Numbered from the stretch's first letter, positions 25,642 to 34,709 are shown. The stretch: DNA of 64,000 nucleotides from Streptomyces lasiicapitis (GCF_014646335.1 NZ_BMNG01000012.1:122906-186905); one strand, 5' to 3'. A program made the numbers and translations. The notes: a model not told the origin generated them from the sequence alone.

Positions 25642-28311
25642 TCAGGCCGTCTCGGTGACGAGGCGCTCGACGGCGGCGATGGCGTCGCCGATGGCGGCCG
25701 GGTTCTGGCCGCCGCCCTGGGCGACGTCCGGCTTGCCGCCGCCACCGCCACCGAGGGTCTTGGCGGCGGCGCGCACCAGGTCGCCGGCCTTGAGACCACG
25801 CTCACGGGCGGCCTCGTTGGTGGCGATGACCGTCAGCGGGCGGCCATTGGCCGTGGTGAACAGTGCGACCACGACCGGGCGGTCGCCCTGGATGCGGCCG
25901 CGCACGTCGAGGACGAGCTTGCGCAGGTCGTCGGCGGAGGTGCCGTCCGGGACCTGGCCGGTGACGAGCGCGACGCCGCGTACGTCCTTGGCGCCCTGGG
26001 CGAGACCGGCGGCGGCCTGAAGCACCTTCTCCGCGCGGAACTTCTCGATCTCCTTCTCGGCGTCCTTGAGCTTGGCGAGCATGCCGGAGATCTTCTCGGG
26101 CAGCTCCTCCGGACGGCCCTTGACCAGCTCCTGGAGCTGGGCGACGACCGTGTGCTCCTTGGCCAGGAAGTTGTACGCGTCCACGCCGACCAGGGCCTCG
26201 ATGCGCCGCACGCCCGAGCCGATGGAGGACTCGCCGAGCAGCTTCACCAGGCCGAGCTGGGCGGTGTTGTGCACATGCGTGCCGCCGCACAGCTCCTTGG
26301 AGAAGTCGCCGATGGTCACGACGCGCACGCGCTCGCCGTACTTCTCGCCGAACTCGGCGATGGCGCCCTGCTTCTTGGCGTCGTCGATCGACATGACCTC
26401 GGCCTGGACGTCCAGTTCGCGCGAGAGCACGTCGTTGATCCGCTGTTCGACGTCCGTCATCACGGTCGTGGGCACGGCGGACGGCGAGCCGAAGTCGAAG
26501 CGGAAGCGGCCGGGCTGGTTCTCGGAACCGGCCTGGGCGGCCGTCGGGCCGAGGGCGTCGCGCAGCGCCTGGTGCGTGAGGTGCGTGGCGGAGTGGGCGC
26601 GGGCGATGGCGCGGCGGCGGTGGTTGTCGATCGAGGCCCACACCTGGGCGCCGACGGTGATCTCGCCGACCTGCACGACACCCTTGTGCACGTGCACGCC
26701 GGGCACCGGCTTCTGTACGTCGCGGATCTCGACGACGGCGCCGCTGTCCAGGCGGATGCGGCCGGTGTCGCCGATCTGGCCGCCGCCCTCGGCGTAGAAC
26801 GGGGTGCGGTCCAGGACGATCTCGACCTCGTCGCCCTCGGTGGCGGCGGGCGAGGTCACACCGTCGACGAGCAGGCCGACGATCACGGCCTCGTTCTCGG
26901 TGAGCGAGTAGCCCGTGAAGTCGGTGGCGCCGGCGGCGTCGGCGATCGCGCGGTAGGCGCCGAGGTCGGCGTGGCCGGTCTTCTTGGCCTGGGCGTCGGC
27001 CTTGGCGCGCTCCCGCTGCTCCTTCATCAGGCGGCGGAAGCCGTCCTCGTCCACGGACAGGCCCTGTTCGGCGGCCATCTCCAGGGTGAGGTCGATCGGG
27101 AAGCCCCAGGTGTCGTGGAGCAGGAACGCCTTGTCGCCGGGCAGCACGGTGGCACCGGCGGCCTTGGTCTCGGTGACGGCGGTGTCGAGGATGTTCGTGC
27201 CGCCCTTGAGGGCCTTCAGGAAGGCGGCCTCTTCGGCGAGGGCGACGGTCTCGATGCGCTTGCGCTCGGCGAGCAGCTCCGGGTACTGCTCGCCCATGGT
27301 CTTGATGACCGTGTCGACCAGCTCGGCCACGACCGGTCCGGTGGCGCCGAGGAGGCGCATGTTGCGGATGGCGCGGCGCATGATGCGGCGCAGGACGTAG
27401 CCACGGCCCTCGTTGCCGGGCGTGACGCCGTCGCCGATGAGCATCACGGAGGTGCGCATGTGGTCGGCGACCACGCGCAGCGAGACGTCCGTGCCGTGCT
27501 CGGCGCCGTAGCGCACGCCGGTCAGCTCGGTGGCCTTGTCCATGACGACCTGCAGGGTGTCGGTCTCGTACATGTTCTGTACGCCCTGCAGGATCATGGC
27601 CAGGCGCTCCAGGCCGAGACCCGTGTCGATGTTCTTCGACGGCAGGTCGCCGAGGATCGGGAAGTCCTCCTTGCCCGTGCCCGCGCCGCGCTCGTACTGC
27701 ATGAAGACCAGGTTCCAGATCTCCACGTAGCGCTCGTCGTTGACGGCCGGGCCGCCCTCCTCGCCGAACTCGGGACCGCGGTCGTAGTTGATCTCCGAGC
27801 AGGGCCCGCAGGGGCCGGGCACGCCCATGGACCAGAAGTTCGGGCCCATGCCGAGGCGCTGGATGCGCTCGGCGGGGACGCCGATGACGTCGCGCCAGAT
27901 GCGCTCGGCCTCGTCGTCCTCCTTGTAGACCGTGATCCACAGGCGCTCGGGGTCCAGGGCGTAGCCGCCGTCCGCCACGGAGCTGGTGAGCAGCTCCCAG
28001 GCGAGCTTGATGGCGCCTTCCTTGAAGTAGTCCCCGAAGGAGAAGTTGCCGCACATCTGGAAGAAGGTGCCGTGCCGGGTGGTCTTGCCGACCTCCTCGA
28101 TGTCCGGCGTGCGCACGCACTTCTGCACGCTGGTGACACGGGGGGCGGGCGGCTTGGTCTCGCCGAGGAAGTAGGGCTTGAACGGCACCATGCCCGCGGG
28201 GACGAGGAGCAGCGTCGGGTCGTCTGCGATCAGCGACGCCGACGGCACGACCTTGTGCCCACGCTCCTCGAAGAAGCGCAGCCAGCGGCGGCGGATTTCA
28301 GCCGACTCCAT
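25642..28311 (-). CDS. alaS: Alanyl-tRNA synthetase
   Basis: Charges tRNA-Ala and edits mischarged Ser or Gly. At 889 aa it is full length: a class II catalytic domain (RHGTFFQMCGNFSFGDYF), a tRNA-recognition domain, the editing domain with zinc ligands in HSATHLTHQAL and CGGTHVHNT, and a C-terminal oligomerisation domain ending in a glycine-rich KTLGGGGGGKPDVAQGGG. The ATG shares one base with the stop of the upstream DUF6167 gene (TGATG). Confidence 0.98.
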   Translation of the reverse strand: MESAEIRRRWLRFFEERGHKVVPSASLIADDPTLLLVPAGMVPFKPYFLGETKPPAPRVTSVQKCVRTPDIEEVGKTTRHGTFFQMCGNFSFGDYFKEGAIKLAWELLTSSVADGGYALDPERLWITVYKEDDEAERIWRDVIGVPAERIQRLGMGPNFWSMGVPGPCGPCSEINYDRGPEFGEEGGPAVNDERYVEIWNLVFMQYERGAGTGKEDFPILGDLPSKNIDTGLGLERLAMILQGVQNMYETDTLQVVMDKATELTGVRYGAEHGTDVSLRVVADHMRTSVMLIGDGVTPGNEGRGYVLRRIMRRAIRNMRLLGATGPVVAELVDTVIKTMGEQYPELLAERKRIETVALAEEAAFLKALKGGTNILDTAVTETKAAGATVLPGDKAFLLHDTWGFPIDLTLEMAAEQGLSVDEDGFRRLMKEQRERAKADAQAKKTGHADLGAYRAIADAAGATDFTGYSLTENEAVIVGLLVDGVTSPAATEGDEVEIVLDRTPFYAEGGGQIGDTGRIRLDSGAVVEIRDVQKPVPGVHVHKGVVQVGEITVGAQVWASIDNHRRRAIARAHSATHLTHQALRDALGPTAAQAGSENQPGRFRFDFGSPSAVPTTVMTDVEQRINDVLSRELDVQAEVMSIDDAKKQGAIAEFGEKYGERVRVVTIGDFSKELCGGTHVHNTAQLGLVKLLGESSIGSGVRRIEALVGVDAYNFLAKEHTVVAQLQELVKGRPEELPEKISGMLAKLKDAEKEIEKFRAEKVLQAAAGLAQGAKDVRGVALVTGQVPDGTSADDLRKLVLDVRGRIQGDRPVVVALFTTANGRPLTVIATNEAARERGLKAGDLVRAAAKTLGGGGGGKPDVAQGGGQNPAAIGDAIAAVERLVTETA

Positions 28312-28664
28312 CAGTGGTCCTCATTCCGGTTGTACGAGTACGTCGTGTTCCTCGTGTTTTCGAGGGACTTGGGGTGCTTCTTGCTGTGGTTCTCGACGAT
28401 CGCGAGGCGGCGCTGGGCCGGCAGCTCGGGCTCGGTCGGGGCGTTCAGGCCGAGGGCGTCGTCCAGCTCGGCCTCGCGTTCGGCCATGCCGTCGCGGACG
28501 TCGAGCGCGAAGTCCTTGAGCCGGTGCCCGGCCTCGAGCGCCTTGTCCGCGGCGCGTGCCGCGAGGCTCTCCGGGGTGAGCTGCTTCAGCTTGCGGTTGA
28601 CCTTCGTGGTGGCCCATACACCGGCGGCCGCGCCCGCGGTGAACCAGAACGTACGTCGGAACAT
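28311..28664 (-). CDS. Small membrane-anchored protein (DUF6167-like)
   Basis: A 117-aa protein of unknown function. It opens with a short hydrophobic anchor (MFRRTFWFTAGAAAGVWATT) followed by a charged helical segment (about residues 22-75) and an Asn/Lys-rich tail. Its stop overlaps the alaS start and it lies 7 nt from the DUF948 gene, a trio I recall as conserved in Streptomyces. A role in the cell envelope is a guess from its layout only. Confidence 0.8.
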   Translation of the reverse strand: MFRRTFWFTAGAAAGVWATTKVNRKLKQLTPESLAARAADKALEAGHRLKDFALDVRDGMAEREAELDDALGLNAPTEPELPAQRRLAIVENHSKKHPKSLENTRNTTYSYNRNEDH

Positions 28665-28671
28665 CGCTGCG

Positions 28672-29100
28672 TCAGTCCTTCTTCCGCTTGCCCCGCCGTG
28701 CGGAGGGGAGGGTGCGGCCCACGATCACCGTACGACGCGACGGCTTGGCGGGCACTTCCTTACGACCGAGCGCCCTGCGCACTCCGTAGCCGAACGCCGC
28801 GACCTTGACCAGCGGGCCGCCGAAGGTGGAGGCCACGGTGGTGGACAGCGCCGACGCGTTCGACGTGACCTCCTGGACGTCCGTCGCGATGGCGTCCACG
28901 CGGTCGATCTGGGTCTGCGCGGAGCGCACCGCCGTGGAGGCGTCGGCGAGCAGCGGGACGGCCTGTTCGGTCACGTCCGCGACGAGCTTGGTGGTCGCCC
29001 TGAGCGTCTGCGCCAGCCTCGCCAGCGCCACGGCCAGGAAGGAGACCAGAATCGCCCAGAAGACGGCCACCAGGATCCCGGCCACCTCTCCACCGGACAC
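28672..29100 (-). CDS. DUF948 membrane protein
   Basis: A 142-aa protein with an N-terminal membrane helix (about residues 6-28, AGILVAVFWAILVSFLAVAL), then a long helix of DUF948 type (LARLAQTLRATTKLVADVTE through QIDRVDAIATDVQEVTSNAS) likely to form a coiled coil, and a basic C-terminus. Relatives include general-stress proteins of Gram-positives. I start at GTG 29098-29100, which has GGGGAG upstream and begins with the anchor; the longer frame to 29226 adds a non-conserved stretch. Function unknown. Confidence 0.82.
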   Translation of the reverse strand: MSGGEVAGILVAVFWAILVSFLAVALARLAQTLRATTKLVADVTEQAVPLLADASTAVRSAQTQIDRVDAIATDVQEVTSNASALSTTVASTFGGPLVKVAAFGYGVRRALGRKEVPAKPSRRTVIVGRTLPSARRGKRKKD

Positions 29101-29278
29101 TGAGCACCGCTCCCCTGAGACATATGAGACACGGCCCTGGAATCCAGGGTCGCCGAACGTCGAAAAGTCGTCCTCCGACCCTATCGCGCCGGGGCCCCGG
29201 CTCCGTACCGCATTACCGACCCGCATTACCGCATGCGGCGCTTGGCCGTGGGGTTACGCGCGAGCCGGGACGAAGTGA

Positions 29279-29314
29279 TTGTACGGAATGCTTACGCCTG
29301 AGTACGCTCCGTAC
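29279..29314 (+). promoter_or_regulatory. Predicted promoter of the STAND ATPase gene, within an inverted repeat
   Basis: TTGTAC (29279-29284) and TACGCT (29303-29308) are 18 nt apart. They lie within an inverted repeat GTACGGA (29281-29287) ... TCCGTAC (29308-29314). Transcription would begin about 29315, a few bases before the ATG at 29318, implying a nearly leaderless mRNA. The remainder of the divergent gap 29101-29278 shows nothing I can name. Confidence 0.45.
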
Positions 29315-29317
29315 CTC

Positions 29318-31531
29318 ATGCGACGCTCTCAGCGCCCCGACGACCGTCGGAACGATTCCTCCGCCCGCTCCCGCGGCTGTCCGCCCGTGCCGGGGAACCT
29401 CCCGGCCGAGCTGACCGCCTTCGTCGGCCGCACCGCCGAACTGGCGGCGCTGCGCACGGCGTTGGTGTCCGCGCGGCTCGTCACCGTGACGGGCGTCGGC
29501 GGGGTGGGCAAGTCGCGCCTCGCCGCGCGGGTGGCCGCGGAGATCGGACCGCGCGACGGCGCCTGGCTGGTGGAGCTCGCGCAGGTGCGCGATCCCGAGC
29601 TGGTGGAGCACGCCGTGGCGAGCGCCCTCGACCTCACGGATCACACCCGTCGTTCGCCCCGGCAGGTGCTCCTCGACCGGCTGGCCGGACGCGAACTGCT
29701 GCTGATCGTCGACGGGTTCGAGCACCTGGTGGACGCGACGGCCTCGCTGGTGCGGGATCTGCTGCTGCGCTGCCCGGGCCTGCGCGTGCTCGCCGCCGGG
29801 CGCAGGCCGCTGGACACGACGGGTGAGCGCGTGATGCCGCTGGCGCCGATGCCGGAGCAGGACGCGGCCGAGCTGTTCACCGACCGGGCGGCGTCCTGCC
29901 TGCCTGGCTTCGCCCCGGCGGGCCGCGACCGCGCCGACGTGCTCGAGCTGTGCCGCCGCCTCGACGGCATCCCGCTGGCCCTGGAACTGGCGGCGGGGCG
30001 GCTGCGGGCCCTGTCCCCCGGCCAGCTCCTTGCCCGCCTGGACGACCGCTTCCGGCTGCTCGCCGGTGCGCCGCGCGATGTGCCGCCGCGGCACCAGACG
30101 CTGCGTACGGCGATCGGCTGGAGCCATGAGCTGTGCACGGCGCGGGAGCGGCTGCTGTGGGCGCGGCTTTCCGTCTTCTCCGGGCCGTTCGACCTGGAGG
30201 CGGTCGAGTACGTGTGCAGCGGCGACGGCCTGCACGCCGACGACGTCCTCGACGTGCTCGACGAGTTGCTCGCGCAGTCCGTGGTGTCCCGCGAGGAGAG
30301 CCCCACGGGCGTGCGCTACCGCATGCTCGACACGGTCCGGGCGTACGGCGCGGAGTGGCTGGAGGCGGCCGGGGACGCGGCGCGGATGCGGCGCCGGCAC
30401 CGCGACTGGTACATGGGGCTGGCCACCTGGTGCGAGCTGGACTGGTTCTCGCCCCGGCAGGCGGAGGTCGCGACCCTCGTCGAGTGCGAGCTGCCGAATC
30501 TGCGGGCGGCCCTCGAGTTCTGTCTGACCGATCCCGAAGAGACGCACCTGGGCCAGTATCTGGCGGGCACGCTGTGGTTCTGCTGGGTGGGCTGCGGGCG
30601 GCTCGCGGAGGGCAGGCACTGGCTGGACCGGGCCGTGGAGCTGGACGGCGCGCACGAGGACTCGCGGCTCAAGGCGCTGTGGGTGCTCGGCTATGTGGCG
30701 ATCCTGCAGGGCGACACGGTGCCCGCGCTGTGCGCGCTCCAGGAGTGCCAGGACACGGCGGAGCGCACGGGCAGCGCCGTCGCCACGGCGTACGCGGTGC
30801 ACCGCCTGGGCTGTCTCGCCCTCGTCACGGACGACATGCCGCGCGCGGAGCGGCTGCTGCGCACGGCACTTGAGCAGTACCGGCAGCTCGGCGAGCTGAA
30901 CAGCAATGTCCTGATGGGCCAGGTCGAGCTGGCGATGGCGCTGGCTTTCCAGGGCGCGCTCGGGGACGCGGTGGAGCTGTGCGAGGACGTCCGCCGGGTC
31001 TGCGAGGACCACGGGGAGCGCTGGGCGCTCGCGTACGCGCTGTACGTCCTCGGCTACGCGGCCTGGACACGCGGCGAACAGGGTCACGCGCGGGACCTGG
31101 TCACCCGGTGCCTCGACCTGGACCACGCCTTCCACGACCTGCTCGGCACGGTGCTCGCGGTCGAACTCCTCGCGCTGTTCACGGTGTCGGAGGGGGACGC
31201 CGCGGAGGCGGCGGTGCTGCAGGGGGTGGCGGCGCGGATCTGGCCGTCGGTGGGTCTGCCGCTGTTCGGCTCGGAGCACTTCGGCGGCCCGCACGCGCTG
31301 TGCGAGGCGCGGGCCCGGCAGCGCCTCGGCGACGAGGGGTACGAGTGGTACGTACGGGCCGGGACCGAGCTCGCCCCCGATGTGGCGGTGTCGCGGGCGC
31401 TGCGCCGGCAGCGGGTGGCGGCTGAGTCGCGCCGTCCGGGCCGGGGCGAGGCGGCCCTGCCGCCGCAGGCCCCGGAAACGCGCGAACCCGCCGCCTCCCC
31501 GACCACAAGGGGCGGGGAGACGGCGGGCTGA
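29318..31531 (+). CDS. STAND/AfsR-type ATPase with TPR-like repeats, no output domain
   Basis: The 737-aa product has an NB-ARC-type module: GNLPAELTAFVGRTAELAAL, Walker A GVGGVGKS (59-66), Walker B LLIVDGFEHL (D132), RRLDGIPLALELAAGRLRAL and the winged-helix region, followed by a helical TPR-like region of about 350 residues. Streptomyces relatives with this plan usually end in a LuxR helix-turn-helix; here the last recognisable repeat (ARQRLGDEGYEWYVRAG) runs into a Pro/Arg-rich tail without it. It may signal through a partner. No Shine-Dalgarno precedes the ATG at 29318; a promoter placed directly upstream suggests a leaderless transcript. An ATG at 29288 is the alternative start. Confidence 0.8.
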   Translation: MRRSQRPDDRRNDSSARSRGCPPVPGNLPAELTAFVGRTAELAALRTALVSARLVTVTGVGGVGKSRLAARVAAEIGPRDGAWLVELAQVRDPELVEHAVASALDLTDHTRRSPRQVLLDRLAGRELLLIVDGFEHLVDATASLVRDLLLRCPGLRVLAAGRRPLDTTGERVMPLAPMPEQDAAELFTDRAASCLPGFAPAGRDRADVLELCRRLDGIPLALELAAGRLRALSPGQLLARLDDRFRLLAGAPRDVPPRHQTLRTAIGWSHELCTARERLLWARLSVFSGPFDLEAVEYVCSGDGLHADDVLDVLDELLAQSVVSREESPTGVRYRMLDTVRAYGAEWLEAAGDAARMRRRHRDWYMGLATWCELDWFSPRQAEVATLVECELPNLRAALEFCLTDPEETHLGQYLAGTLWFCWVGCGRLAEGRHWLDRAVELDGAHEDSRLKALWVLGYVAILQGDTVPALCALQECQDTAERTGSAVATAYAVHRLGCLALVTDDMPRAERLLRTALEQYRQLGELNSNVLMGQVELAMALAFQGALGDAVELCEDVRRVCEDHGERWALAYALYVLGYAAWTRGEQGHARDLVTRCLDLDHAFHDLLGTVLAVELLALFTVSEGDAAEAAVLQGVAARIWPSVGLPLFGSEHFGGPHALCEARARQRLGDEGYEWYVRAGTELAPDVAVSRALRRQRVAAESRRPGRGEAALPPQAPETREPAASPTTRGGETAG

Positions 31532-31581
31532 GCAGGAAATTCCTGCGATACCTGCGCCGCAGGCGAGGGTTTACGTCCGGA

Positions 31582-32196
31582 TCAGCGGGCGTAGTACTCG
31601 ACGACGAGCTGCTCGTCGCAGATCACGGGGATCTCCTTGCGGTTCGGCTCGCGGTCCAGGCGGAAGGCCAGGGCCTTCAGGTTCACCTGGAGGTAGCGCG
31701 GGGTCTCACCGTCGGCGGCGAAGCCACCCTCGCGGGCGACCTCGAACAGCGGCTTCTGACGGCTGCGCTCGCGGACCATGACGACGTCGTCCGGCTTGAC
31801 ACGGAAGGACGGCTTGTCGACCTTCTGGCCGTTGACCTCGATGTGGCCGTGGACGACCATCTGGCGGGCCTGGTAGATCGTGCGGGCGATGCCCGAACGC
31901 AGAACCAGGGCGTCGAGACGACGCTCCAGCTCGATGACCAGGGCCTCACCGGTCTTGCCCTGGGTCTTGGCGGCACGCTCGTAGGCGCGGACGAGCTGAC
32001 GCTCGGACACGTCGTACTGCGCGCGCAGCCGCTGCTTCTCGAGCAGACGGACCTTGTAGTCCGAGTTCTGCTTGCGGCCGCGGCCGTGCTCGCCCGGCGG
32101 GTAGGGGCGGGCCTCGAAGTACTTGACGGCCTTCGGGGTCAGCGCGATGCCAAGAGCACGCGACTTCTTGACCTTGGGGCGGGACTGGTTCGGCAT
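31582..32196 (-). CDS. rpsD: Small ribosomal subunit protein uS4, zinc-free form
   Basis: Primary 16S rRNA-binding protein that nucleates 30S assembly. The 204-aa product (MPNQSRPKVKKSRALGIALT) has the S4 RNA-binding domain near its middle (LERRLDALVLRSGIARTIYQ) and the closing VICDEQLVVEYYAR. The N-terminal Cys cluster of zinc-binding S4 is absent, so this is the C-minus form, common in Streptomyces. Start ATG 32194-32196 with GAGGTG upstream. It stands alone rather than in the usual ribosomal protein operon. Confidence 0.97.
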   Translation of the reverse strand: MPNQSRPKVKKSRALGIALTPKAVKYFEARPYPPGEHGRGRKQNSDYKVRLLEKQRLRAQYDVSERQLVRAYERAAKTQGKTGEALVIELERRLDALVLRSGIARTIYQARQMVVHGHIEVNGQKVDKPSFRVKPDDVVMVRERSRQKPLFEVAREGGFAADGETPRYLQVNLKALAFRLDREPNRKEIPVICDEQLVVEYYAR

Positions 32197-32525
32197 GAAC
32201 CAAACACCTCTGCTTTTCTGTACGGATTCGGCTTCACCAGGGTTAGGGGAGGTCGCATCCGCAGCCTGGGAAACCCGGCGGGTCCGGTCGGACTCACCTG
32301 GCAGCCGTTCCCTGGTCTGGGCACTATGTGCAGCACGCGAGTGGCCCACCGGCCGTGTCCCGGGATCCGGGAGGGTGGTGGGCTGCCCGCGACACCTTCG
32401 ACGGTGCGCGACGCTCCTGGAACTCCCTGCCCGGGGGCGGGGGCTCCGGCTGGATGTCCCGTTCTGGTGGTGCCGGTACGAGACCGGACACGGGACGCAG
32501 CACTCCGAGGGATTCTACAGGGCGG
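32197..32525. other. Upstream region of rpsD (329 nt)
   Basis: No gene. It holds a nested inverted repeat: GCCCACC (32344-32350) with GGTGGGC (32377-32383), enclosing TCCCGG (32358-32363) with CCGGGA (32367-32372). A -10-like TAGAAT (minus, 32512-32517) sits just after the rarA stop but lacks a good -35. If used, it would give a leader of about 300 nt. Confidence 0.45.
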
Positions 32526-33878
32526 TCAGGACCGCTTGCGACCGAGGTGCTTTCTGGTCCACTCGACGGCGTCGGCGTACCGGGCCTCGGCGCCGTGCCT
32601 GGTGGGGGTGTAGTACTCGCGGTCCCGCAGGGCCTCCGGGGCGTACTCCTGTGCGGCGATGCCCTCGGGCAGGTCGTGCGGATAGACGTAGCCCTGGGCG
32701 TGGCCCAGCTTGGCCGCGCCCTTGTAGTGGCCGTCGCGCAGGTGGGGCGGGACAGGGCCCGCGTGGCCCTTGCGGACGTCTTCCAGGGCGGCGCCTATGG
32801 CGGTCGTCGCGGCGTTCGACTTGGGGGCCAGGGCCAGGGCGATCGTGGCGTGGCTGAGGGTCAGGGCCGCTTCCGGGAAGCCGATCATGGCGACGGCCTG
32901 GGCGGCGGCGACGGCGGTGGGCAGGGCCGTCGGGTCGGCGAGGCCGATGTCCTCGCTGGCGGAGATCATCAGGCGGCGGGCGATGAACCGGGGGTCCTCG
33001 CCGGCCTCGATCATGCGGGCCAGATAGTGCAGGGCCGCGTCCACGTCCGAGCCGCGGATGGACTTGATCAGGGCGCTCGCGACGTCGTAGTGCTGGTCCC
33101 CCGCGCGGTCGTACTTCACGGCCGCGCGGTCGACCGACTCCTCCAAGGTCTGGAGCGTGAGCTCCTTCTCGCCCTTGGAGAGGGCCGAGCCCGCGCCCGC
33201 TTCGAGGGCGGTGAGCGCGCGGCGGGCGTCGCCGCCCGCGATCCGCAGGAGATGCTCCTCGGCGTCCTCGGGCAGGGTGACGGCGCCGCCGAGGCCGCGC
33301 TCGTCGGTGAGGGCCCGCTGGAGCAGTCCGCGCAGGTCGTCGTCCGTGAGCGGTTCGAGGGTGAGCAGCAGGGAGCGGGACAGGAGCGGGGAGATCACCG
33401 AGAAGTACGGGTTCTCCGTCGTCGCGGCGATGAGCGTCACCCATCGGTTCTCCACCGCCGGGAGCAGCGAGTCCTGCTGGGCCTTGCTGAAGCGGTGGAT
33501 CTCGTCGAGGAAGAGGACGGTCTCCTTGCCGTGGCCGCCCATGGCGCGGCGGGCGCCGTCGATGACCGCGCGGACCTCCTTGACGCCCGCGGTGATCGCG
33601 GAGAGCTCCACGAAGCGCTTGTTGGTCGCCTTGGAGACGACGTACGCCAGGGTCGTCTTGCCGATGCCGGGCGGGCCCCACAGGAACACCGACGACGGCC
33701 CGGCGGGGCCGCCGCTGCCCTCGACGAGGCGGCGCAGCGGCGATCCGGGGCGCAGCAGATGCTGCTGTCCGACGACTTCGTCGAGGGTGCGCGGGCGCAT
33801 CCGGACCGCCAGCGGACTCGCGGACGGGTCCTTCTCCTGGCGGTCTTCTGCTGCGGCGGTGAACAGGTCGGGCTCCAC
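32526..33878 (-). CDS. rarA: Replication-associated recombination protein A (RarA/MgsA)
   Basis: AAA+ clamp-loader-like ATPase that acts at stalled replication forks. The 450-aa product has Walker A GPPGIGKTTL, Walker B LFLDEIHRF, sensor segment LIAATTENPYFSV, and the C-terminal tetramerisation region YDVASALIKSIRGSDVDAAL. The start is GTG 33876-33878. It is close in sequence to RuvB-type helicases, but the C-terminal half identifies RarA. Confidence 0.95.
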   Translation of the reverse strand: MEPDLFTAAAEDRQEKDPSASPLAVRMRPRTLDEVVGQQHLLRPGSPLRRLVEGSGGPAGPSSVFLWGPPGIGKTTLAYVVSKATNKRFVELSAITAGVKEVRAVIDGARRAMGGHGKETVLFLDEIHRFSKAQQDSLLPAVENRWVTLIAATTENPYFSVISPLLSRSLLLTLEPLTDDDLRGLLQRALTDERGLGGAVTLPEDAEEHLLRIAGGDARRALTALEAGAGSALSKGEKELTLQTLEESVDRAAVKYDRAGDQHYDVASALIKSIRGSDVDAALHYLARMIEAGEDPRFIARRLMISASEDIGLADPTALPTAVAAAQAVAMIGFPEAALTLSHATIALALAPKSNAATTAIGAALEDVRKGHAGPVPPHLRDGHYKGAAKLGHAQGYVYPHDLPEGIAAQEYAPEALRDREYYTPTRHGAEARYADAVEWTRKHLGRKRS

Positions 33879-33937
33879 GTCGAAAACCCTATGTCACCCC
33901 ACTGACAACCGGTCCTGGCCCACTGACAGCCGACCCT

Positions 33938-33982
33938 GGCGGCCTCGGACCCGGCGGCCTCGGATCCGGCGGCCTCACACCC
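33938..33982. repeat. Short tandem repeats between rarA and the VKOR gene
   Basis: Three 15-bp units (GGCGGCCTCGGACCC, GGCGGCCTCGGATCC, GGCGGCCTCACACCC) run from 33938 to 33982; the last contains the stop codon of the VKOR gene. Just before them lie two imperfect 20-bp copies of CACTGACAACCGGTCCTGG-like sequence (33899-33940). They look like slippage products in a neutral spacer. Confidence 0.8.
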
Positions 33983-34628
33983 AGAGGTCGGAGCCCCACC
34001 GCGTAAGAATCAGCATCGCGATGACACCGATGTGCATGACCGGCAGGGCCCAGGTGAAGTCCTCGAAGAAGGTCTTCAGCCAGCCGGGCGCGGGCAGGAA
34101 GCCCTGGCGCACGTTGAACGCCGTGACGTACCAGAACATCAGGATCGTGGCGACCCAGGCCAGGCAGCACCACAGGCACAGCGCGTTGATGCGGTACAGC
34201 GACTGGAACATCAGCCAGGTGCAGAATCCGACGCCGAAGAGCGTGCCCGCGTTGAACGTGAGCCAGTACCAGCGCGGGAACCGCGCCCGCCCCAGCAGGC
34301 TCATCCCGACACCGATCACGACGGCGTACGCGGCGAGGCCCAGCATCGGGTTCGGGAACCCGAACGCCTCCGCCTGGTCGCTCTTCATGATGCTGCCGCA
34401 GGCCACGACCGGGTTGATGCTGCAGCCCGGCTGGAAGTTCGGGTCCTTCAGCAGCTCGAACTTGTCGAGCGTGATGATCCAGGAGGCGAGCAGTCCGGCC
34501 GCACCGGTGATCACGAGAAGCAGCGCAAGGGCTCGGCTGCCACCGGCCGCCCCCGGCACGTCCTCGTGATCCGCGCCTGCCGCGGCGCCGTCCTTCACTG
34601 GCTGCTTCACTGACATCGGTTTGCTCAT
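33975..34628 (-). CDS. Vitamin K epoxide reductase (VKOR) family membrane protein
   Basis: Four- or five-helix membrane protein that would reoxidise extracytoplasmic thiol oxidoreductases using menaquinone. The 217-aa product has the loop cysteine pair C69 and C77 (PGCSINPVVACG) and the quinone-proximal CxxC at C151-L-W-C154, with helices near residues 35-55, 95-115, 125-147, 153-172 and 195-210. A soluble thioredoxin-like domain, fused in some relatives, is absent. I start at ATG 34626-34628; ATG 34614-34616 is possible. It diverges from the ABC transporter operon. Confidence 0.9.
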   Translation of the reverse strand: MSKPMSVKQPVKDGAAAGADHEDVPGAAGGSRALALLLVITGAAGLLASWIITLDKFELLKDPNFQPGCSINPVVACGSIMKSDQAEAFGFPNPMLGLAAYAVVIGVGMSLLGRARFPRWYWLTFNAGTLFGVGFCTWLMFQSLYRINALCLWCCLAWVATILMFWYVTAFNVRQGFLPAPGWLKTFFEDFTWALPVMHIGVIAMLILTRWGSDLWV

Positions 34629-34689
34629 CACGCCGTTCCGTCGCTCGTGGTGGCCTGCAGGCAGGGTCATTGTGCCGTACGTGCCTGTG

Positions 34690-34709
34690 TGTCCACCGTT
34701 CGGTGGACA
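34690..34709. promoter_or_regulatory. Perfect inverted repeat upstream of the ABC transporter operon
   Basis: TGTCCACC-GTTC-GGTGGACA is a perfect 8-bp dyad with a 4-nt spacer, in the divergent gap between the VKOR gene and the ABC gene, 57 nt before the latter's ATG. It could be an operator for the response regulator encoded at the end of the operon, or for another repressor. Confidence 0.6.

Noticed and set aside
25531..29103. A 1190-codon open frame on the plus strand opposite alaS
   Set aside because: Antisense shadow of alaS, ruvX and the small membrane genes, with biased composition and no recognisable domain.
29213..31294. A 693-codon minus-strand frame opposite the STAND ATPase
   Set aside because: Arg/Gln/His-rich antisense translation without domains; the plus-strand frame has clear NB-ARC motifs.
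33899..33982. Regular short repeats considered as a CRISPR array
   Set aside because: Units are contiguous without unique spacers, only three copies, and no cas genes occur in the window.
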